This document shows positions 63,735-63,936 of a stretch of DNA of 63,936 nucleotides, piece by piece. Within the stretch, counting starts at the first letter, position 1, and the number at the start of each line of letters is the position of its first letter. The notes beneath the pieces were generated by a model. That model worked only from the letters and a program-made list of their open reading frames with translations, was not told the origin of the DNA and did not search any database. The stretch lies in the NCBI GenBank assembly GCA_937974195.1, contig CALJIC010000070.1, positions 1-63,936 on the forward strand. The letters run 5' to 3'. The position numbers and the translations under genes are program-made. Source of the stretch: an uncultured Roseiflexaceae bacterium. Lineage in GTDB: Bacteria; Chloroflexota; Chloroflexia; Chloroflexales; Roseiflexaceae.

Positions 63735-63936
63735 GCGCCAGGGCCTGCGGCCTTGGACCCGCAAGGGAGCGCGTACGCCGCTCGTTTGCCCGTTGTCATA
63801 CCCACGTGCACCGATGCTCGTGTCCCAAGCACAGACTGATGTACTTCAATGCCCAGTGTGGCTGAGACGAGCGGCTGGTGCGCTGAGGCATGACAACGGG
63901 CGGGCGACGGGAGGTGGCGCCGCTTGCGGGGATGGT
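63735..63936. repeat. Long intergenic repeat, right copy (core in orientation B), truncated by window end
   Basis: Same flanks as the copy at 1-246, in the same orientation. The core between GTTGTCATACC (about 63792-63802) and GGCATGACAAC (about 63887-63897) is the reverse complement of the left core and lacks its roughly 40-base insertion. The window ends within the right flank. Confidence 0.8.

Overview
The window looks like a chromosomal segment of a GC-rich member of the Chloroflexota (Chloroflexia / Chloroflexales-like). This is an inference. It rests on high GC, a DICT-GAF sensor protein, a two-domain ThyX-type thymidylate synthase, MalT/BTAD-type giant regulators, a secreted protein ending in YLPLMQR, and intergenic regions full of hairpin repeats. 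I see no rRNA, tRNA, CRISPR array, complete insertion sequence, phage gene or replication origin.

Layout. 1-476 is a repeat region. 477-9590 holds a GH2 beta-mannosidase, htpG behind a CIRCE-like operator, a small secreted protein, glycogen synthase (minus strand) and an Fsr-like MFS exporter. 9701-15566 (minus) has a PLP aminotransferase, a UxaA-type sugar-acid dehydratase and a PAS/GAF hybrid histidine kinase. 15941-25383 has a two-domain ThyX, a MalT-like/BTAD regulator, an SDR and a ThuA-like protein, an unusual HTH + double Clp-N fusion, and a cytochrome P450. 25526-36676 has Lon behind a palindrome-rich promoter, a GT39-type membrane glycosyltransferase, the DICT-GAF protein, a GNAT acetyltransferase, mannonate dehydratase, a membrane-fused subtilase and a Crp/Fnr regulator. 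37047-41703 has an MFS permease, threonine ammonia-lyase, a 71-residue protein and a lipoprotein sugar dehydrogenase.

41795-49152 is one tightly packed operon. Uridine kinase is followed by GT4, a flippase, GT2, a methyltransferase, GT2 and GT4. Five of its six junctions are 4-base stop/start overlaps, and the sixth gap is 4 bases. It is best read as surface-glycan (exopolysaccharide or glycolipid) synthesis. 49209-53659 has a radical SAM protein, an inositol monophosphatase, a lipoprotein with a duplicated module, and a membrane protein.

53866-57339 (minus) is the most distinctive block. It runs from a good promoter to a good intrinsic terminator. It encodes two paralogous small proteins sharing an LLRYGR motif, a DUF2089-type zinc-ribbon/HTH protein, a SHOCT-like protein, and a 643-residue protein. 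That last protein has about 20 Gly-Asp solenoid repeats, 11-residue helical repeats and a C-terminal helical hairpin. The same hairpin recurs in the DUF2089 and SHOCT-like proteins, which suggests they work together, probably in envelope stress sensing (inference). 57774-63501 (minus) has a PstS-like binding protein, a secreted beta-propeller-like protein, a degenerate response-regulator fragment, a zinc-ribbon miniprotein, a Vms1/eRF1-like (VLRF1) protein and a YflT/glycine-zipper stress protein.

Both ends of the window carry the same roughly 200-245-base repeat. Its outer flanks are in the same orientation, but its core is inverted between short terminal inverted repeats.
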